This document shows, piece by piece, positions 44,041-47,933 of a stretch of 47,933 nt of DNA (position 1 is the stretch's first letter; the number at the start of each line of letters is the position of its first letter). The position numbers were made by a program, and so were the translations under genes. This stretch comes from a bacterium. GTDB lineage: Bacteria > Campylobacterota > Campylobacteria > Campylobacterales > Sulfurovaceae. The DNA is taken from positions 1 to 47,933 of the forward strand of contig JAHJJU010000016.1 in the NCBI GenBank assembly GCA_018822805.1, in the 5' to 3' direction. Under the pieces are notes generated by a model, which was not told where the DNA came from, did no database searches, and saw only the letters and a program-made list of their open reading frames with translations.

Positions 44041-45384
44041 CTATTGACAACTCCCTGTATCGACATAGTTTAGGGCAGCCTTTAACATTAACTCATTGCT
44101 GTCACCCATCTCATGGTAAGGGTCATCGTTTATGTCACAACCTGCTGTGACAGGCAGACCATTAAAGTAGTCATAAAACCCAATAGAGTTTTTAACCACA
44201 AAGTTAATAAGAAAGTAGTAATAGCTCTCATCTGATCTTCCACCCATGCCTACCGGCTTTCCATGGGTATCCTCACCAATGACAACAACCTTACTCTCTT
44301 CCATATAGGGTTTCATAGCTGAAATAACCAGTTCACTAGCCGATGCAGAATCTTTGGTGGTTAAAAAGAGAAGTTGTTCTAAATATAAGGAGTTCTCTTC
44401 GGTTTTAAAAGTGTAGGTCTCATTATTTTTTTGATGGTCATCATTCCATGCCAGTGTGAATTGTGAGGCTTCATTGTGGGTATTGGTCAATTTGTTTAAA
44501 AGTGCTGAAGCAACATCAACCGATCCTCCACCATTGTAACGAAAGTCAATAACCAGTTTGGAGATGGCAGCTTTTTTAAAAGTATCAAATGCCTCATTAA
44601 TCTCTTGTATAATGCTCTCATCTCCTAAAAAGGAATCAAAACGAAAATAACCAACATTTTGATGGTTGTTGGTGTTTATAATTTTGGCTTGAGCAACTTT
44701 ATAAGTGTAGTCACGAGGGGTTATTTTGCAGGTACAGACTTCCTTTCTATTGTCTCGTTCTATTTTAAAATTGCTAAGCACACCTAGGTTGTCTGCTGTT
44801 TCATACAAAAGAGCTTGGGTTGCATCTTCTTCATTAATCCGAGAAATAACATCTCCCCTTTTGAGTCCAACTTTATCAGCAGGTGAATCAATTCTAACAT
44901 AGGTAACGTGACAACCGTTACTTACATCTTGACAGAAAAACCCAAATCCATCAGATTTTTGAGAGGTCAGATCAGCATAGGCTTCTTTTGTAATGGCAAA
45001 GCTCCATCTATCTTTCTCATGTTTGAGATCATCAATTAAACTTTGAGGTGTGCTATAGGCAGTATAGTCAAAGTTATTAGAGGTTTGGCTAGCCCAGTAA
45101 TATTCTGTCTGAAAGAGACCATAGAGACCTGCTTTATCAAATTCTACTGTTGTGGTAAGAGGAGTTGGTGTATCAGCAAGGGTATGCAGTAATAATTTGG
45201 GCTCAGAACCGGGATTATCTATCTCAATAGTAGGGCTATAAGCATTTTTATTGTGTAAAGAGTTAAGAGGTGCCGGTTCGCAATGTATTGGAACATCATT
45301 AGAACTTGTAGTTCCACCTCCTCCACAAGCTGTAAAGATCAGTAGTATAAAAGTAAAAAGAGAAATGTTATGCTTTTTAATCAT
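44041..45384 (-). CDS. S41-family PDZ protease lipoprotein (CtpA-like)
   Basis: This serine protease has a lipoprotein signal (lipidated cysteine in LLIFTACGGGG) followed by a PDZ domain (FGFFCQDVSNGCHVTYVRIDSP… VGLKRGDVISRINEED) and the peptidase S41 domain, with the catalytic serine in TTKDSASASELV and the lysine in GEDTHGKPVG. C-terminal processing proteases cleave periplasmic proteins. I chose ATG 45384, two bases after the ATPase stop; the GTG at 45399 would overlap it without a ribosome site. Translational coupling with the HerA-like ATPase is likely. Four extra cysteine-containing segments hint at disulphides in the periplasm. Confidence 0.86.
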   Translation of the reverse strand: MIKKHNISLFTFILLIFTACGGGGTTSSNDVPIHCEPAPLNSLHNKNAYSPTIEIDNPGSEPKLLLHTLADTPTPLTTTVEFDKAGLYGLFQTEYYWASQTSNNFDYTAYSTPQSLIDDLKHEKDRWSFAITKEAYADLTSQKSDGFGFFCQDVSNGCHVTYVRIDSPADKVGLKRGDVISRINEEDATQALLYETADNLGVLSNFKIERDNRKEVCTCKITPRDYTYKVAQAKIINTNNHQNVGYFRFDSFLGDESIIQEINEAFDTFKKAAISKLVIDFRYNGGGSVDVASALLNKLTNTHNEASQFTLAWNDDHQKNNETYTFKTEENSLYLEQLLFLTTKDSASASELVISAMKPYMEESKVVVIGEDTHGKPVGMGGRSDESYYYFLINFVVKNSIGFYDYFNGLPVTAGCDINDDPYHEMGDSNELMLKAALNYVDTGSCQ

Positions 45385-45386
45385 CT

Positions 45387-47702
45387 TTATACAACCCACA
45401 CAATAGAGAGTTCTTCAACATTAATATCACTTTTTCTAGGTTTCATAGCAGATTCTTGAATTTCAATGGCATCAACATCAAATTTTTCTACCAACTCATC
45501 TATTTTTCCTTCTAACTCCTCAGCTAAAAGTTCTATCTCTTCATGTATCGCTTCAACCTGCTCTTGGGCTCTACTAATGTCTCCTCGTTCTTTGTAGGCA
45601 CGACTTCCTTTAGAAAATGCATGTCCAAGTTTTGCTGATGATGTTCGTCCAAAGAGTGCACCCAAAATAGCGATACCTGTATCAACCATAGATTTACTAG
45701 CATCGGCTTCTTCTTTTTCTACGAGATCTTGTGCCCGTTGAAGACGTTTGAGCAATAGGTGCTCTTTTTTGGCATAACGCTCTTGAAGGGTTACTATTTC
45801 ATCTTCTTTCTTCTCTTCAAGTATGTCTTTTATACGTATTTTAAAATCGGTTAAACGCTCATAAGGTTCAGATGTGAGTCGTGGTGAGCTACATTTATAT
45901 GTTAGTAAACGTTTTGTTTTATAGATCCAGTCTATTAACCCTTTTTGGGTTTCTTTAAGAAATTTATCATTAATAATATCAGTATTTAAAGGAGCAAAGG
46001 TAGCATTACTTGGTTTAGATCCATTTGCTTTTGGACACTCTTCTAGGCTTTGAGCATTATTCCAATCAATGCTCTCATCTTCATAGAGTTCAAGATCCAA
46101 ACAGAGTGTTTCATGTTCATCTACCCCTTTGCTTTGGTTGAAATAGTGCAGTTCAACTTTTCCTTGAAGTGTGGCACGAAATCTGTTTTGACCTGTAACA
46201 TCAATGGAAAATTTTTGATCGATACTACCATCAAGGGGTATAAATTTTTTATATCCATCTTCTTCAATGCTTTTGTGCATAATGGTCTGAGGTTTGGTAG
46301 CTTTTTTTGCTTCCATGAGTTTTGAAATTTCATCTGCTTGTAGGGGTCCTTTTAGATAGGACATTACCCAACGTGTTGAAAAGATACTCAAGTCATCAAG
46401 GTGGGCACTTTTAAGGAAAAAAGTTCTTTCTTTTAGGTTAGAAAGTAGAGATTTAATTTCACTTTTTGAATAACTGGCTCCCACCTTTCCTCCTAAACCA
46501 TCAATAACACGATCAATATCTTGAGATGTTTGTAAACGACCAATAAACCATGTACCAATATTTGAAAGCCCTTTATAGTCAAGATCGACAGGGTTTTGTG
46601 TACTTAAAACAACCCCCACACCAAAGGCTCGGGCTTGTTTTAAGAGCAGTAACATAGGCTCTTTTGATGGTGGGTTTTTACTTGGTGGGAAAAAGCCAAA
46701 AATCTCATCCATATAGAGTAGGGTTTTTAGGGCTGAAGTTCCAGACTGTCTTCGCATCCATGCAATATATTTATTGAGGAGTAAGGTCACAAAAAACATA
46801 CGCTCTTCATCGGATAGATGAGAAATGGAGAAGATGGAAATTTTTGCTTTTCCATTGTCATCATAGAGGAGTTTTTGAATGTCCAAAGCATCACCCTGTA
46901 ACCACAAAGAGAATGTTGGTGATGCAATAATGGAATTAAATTTGGTTGCCAATGCAAAACGTTTGTCGGAAGGATAAAAACTCTCCAATGGAAGAACCCC
47001 AATTTTATCAAAGCTAGGAGAGATAATGGCTCCAATAAGTGCTTCAAGTGAAACATTTTCACTAGCCAACCATTTGTTTGCTAAGATTTGTGCAATCAGT
47101 AAGTACTCTTTTGAGCTTACCGGATCAGCTTCAATTTTAACGAGTGAAAGTAGACTTGATACCGTACTTTTTAGATAAGATGCAAAGGTATCAGCATCGT
47201 CCAATATTTCAGAAGGTGGTGCCTCAAGAGAACCTAAAATATTAATGGAGATTCCGGAAGAACTGCCCGGTGTGTAAATGGTTTTCTCTACAGCTGTGAG
47301 TTTAGCCACACGGCTTTCATCTTGATGGTCACGTTTGATTCCTTCTTGCCACATGCTGGCGATTTGGGCAGCATATTCATCTGGATTTTTTTCTTTGTTT
47401 TTGGCTTCATCTTCGACCCAAGGTTTAAAATTACTAGGAGAAAATGTTGGATCTGTGAGCAGTAAATTACCCATATCACCTTTAGGATCAATAATCAAGG
47501 CAGGAATATTATCGATGGCAGCTTCTTCAATAATTCCGATACCTAAACCGGTTTTACCTGAACCGGTCATACCAATAATGGCTGCATGAGTTGTAAAGTT
47601 TTTGTTTTTAAGTAACGTTAATGCTTCGGTGGCTTTTTGTGAGTTTTTATCCACATTTCGACCCAAATAAAAGAGTCCAAGTTTTTCATAGAGATTTACC
47701 AT
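45387..47702 (-). CDS. HerA/FtsK-like ATPase (DUF853-type) with coiled-coil tail
   Basis: The 771-residue protein is a P-loop ATPase of the HerA/VirB4 kind: Walker A IGMTGSGKTG (43-52) in AAIIGMTGSGKTGLGIGIIEE, ALIIDPKGDMGNLL just after, Walker B LLYMDEIFGFF at about 330, and VVLSTQNPVDLDYKGLSNIGTW, the sensor/arginine-finger strand. The last 200 residues are strongly charged and helical, with predicted coiled coil. HerA-type ATPases translocate DNA; this subfamily is widespread but its role is not established. AAGGATA precedes ATG 47702. A TGCTAAAAT promoter stands upstream. The S41 protease follows in the same operon. Confidence 0.8.
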   Translation of the reverse strand: MVNLYEKLGLFYLGRNVDKNSQKATEALTLLKNKNFTTHAAIIGMTGSGKTGLGIGIIEEAAIDNIPALIIDPKGDMGNLLLTDPTFSPSNFKPWVEDEAKNKEKNPDEYAAQIASMWQEGIKRDHQDESRVAKLTAVEKTIYTPGSSSGISINILGSLEAPPSEILDDADTFASYLKSTVSSLLSLVKIEADPVSSKEYLLIAQILANKWLASENVSLEALIGAIISPSFDKIGVLPLESFYPSDKRFALATKFNSIIASPTFSLWLQGDALDIQKLLYDDNGKAKISIFSISHLSDEERMFFVTLLLNKYIAWMRRQSGTSALKTLLYMDEIFGFFPPSKNPPSKEPMLLLLKQARAFGVGVVLSTQNPVDLDYKGLSNIGTWFIGRLQTSQDIDRVIDGLGGKVGASYSKSEIKSLLSNLKERTFFLKSAHLDDLSIFSTRWVMSYLKGPLQADEISKLMEAKKATKPQTIMHKSIEEDGYKKFIPLDGSIDQKFSIDVTGQNRFRATLQGKVELHYFNQSKGVDEHETLCLDLELYEDESIDWNNAQSLEECPKANGSKPSNATFAPLNTDIINDKFLKETQKGLIDWIYKTKRLLTYKCSSPRLTSEPYERLTDFKIRIKDILEEKKEDEIVTLQERYAKKEHLLLKRLQRAQDLVEKEEADASKSMVDTGIAILGALFGRTSSAKLGHAFSKGSRAYKERGDISRAQEQVEAIHEEIELLAEELEGKIDELVEKFDVDAIEIQESAMKPRKSDINVEELSIVWVV

Positions 47703-47780
47703 AATACTATCCTTTGGTGAGCTAATGGTACATATTTTAGCATATTTTAAGGGAATTTTTACAGGTTTTAAAAGAAGTCT

Positions 47781-47875
47781 CTAGTTAAGAAGATGTTCGT
47801 GAAATATTTTTATATTATTGGGAGAATTATAAGGGACATTTCGTCTAAAGAAAGAATAAACATCTTCTTAACTAG
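47781..47875. repeat. 17-bp inverted repeat at the right edge
   Basis: CTAGTTAAGAAGATGTT (47781-47797) is perfectly complementary to AACATCTTCTTAACTAG (47859-47875) with a 61-base spacer. It sits upstream of the HerA-like gene with no coding sequence inside. It may be a mobile-element footprint, an operator or a processed RNA; the window ends too soon to tell. Confidence 0.5.
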
Positions 47876-47933
47876 GTGTAGTGTACAAAATATATTCTTT
47901 TATAATACTTAAAAATTACTATTATTTAATAAA

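Overview
The window looks like a chromosome segment of a Campylobacterota bacterium (old Epsilonproteobacteria), most like the Sulfurimonas/Sulfurovum side of that phylum. The supports are low GC, RNase J with a long basic N-terminal extension behind ksgA, ThyX rather than ThyA, the ruvC–dnaA–dnaN arrangement with TTCAC-type DnaA boxes, and protein sequences that read as epsilonproteobacterial throughout. The genus is my inference. No rRNA, tRNA, CRISPR array, complete insertion sequence or prophage was seen.

Layout. 0.1–8.4 kb: housekeeping genes (purB; an RluA-type pseudouridine synthase; an operon of hisF, a nucleoside phosphorylase-like gene, rlmN and a tiny membrane protein; then ksgA overlapping rnj). 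Two REPIN-like paired palindromes lie here. 8.5–10.6 kb: three envelope genes (an OmpA-domain protein, a membrane-anchored helix-hairpin-helix-like protein, a basic secreted protein). 10.6–11.9 kb: no intact gene, but several plus-strand frames broken by stops and frameshifts, which I read as decayed coding sequence. 11.9–14.4 kb: tig, clpP, def (protein folding, proteolysis and N-terminal maturation). 14.5–23.9 kb, minus strand: an accessory operon-like block of a TPR lipoprotein, a YeeA/MmeI-like DNA methyltransferase, an AlbA_2/GHKL ATPase, an SF2 helicase and a GIY-YIG nuclease, ending in a BaiN/HI0933-like flavoprotein. Most genes in this block overlap by a few bases.

24–33 kb: a thiamine-binding protein, a DUF2892 membrane protein, purM, a LysR regulator with a probable leaderless start, mobA, a PBP4-type dacB with a small membrane partner, an orphan gene, recJ, pyrG and dnaN. 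33.6–35.8 kb: the probable chromosome origin. DnaA boxes lie on both sides of dnaA, and the dnaA–dnaN gap has a TAG/TTG trinucleotide run next to a T-rich stretch, the layout expected of DnaA-trios and an unwinding element. 35.9–47.7 kb: an L,D-transpeptidase, a beta-barrel porin, thyX, typA, rlpA, rarA, rluB, an S41/PDZ lipoprotein protease and a HerA-like ATPase.

The most interesting system is the methyltransferase/AlbA_2 ATPase/helicase/GIY-YIG nuclease block. Its first three components resemble the helicase–methylase–ATPase (Hma) class of predicted anti-phage defences; the attached GIY-YIG nuclease with a duplicated DDILNND motif could supply the cutting activity. The defence role is inferred from gene content only. 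The second notable item is the two-part origin.
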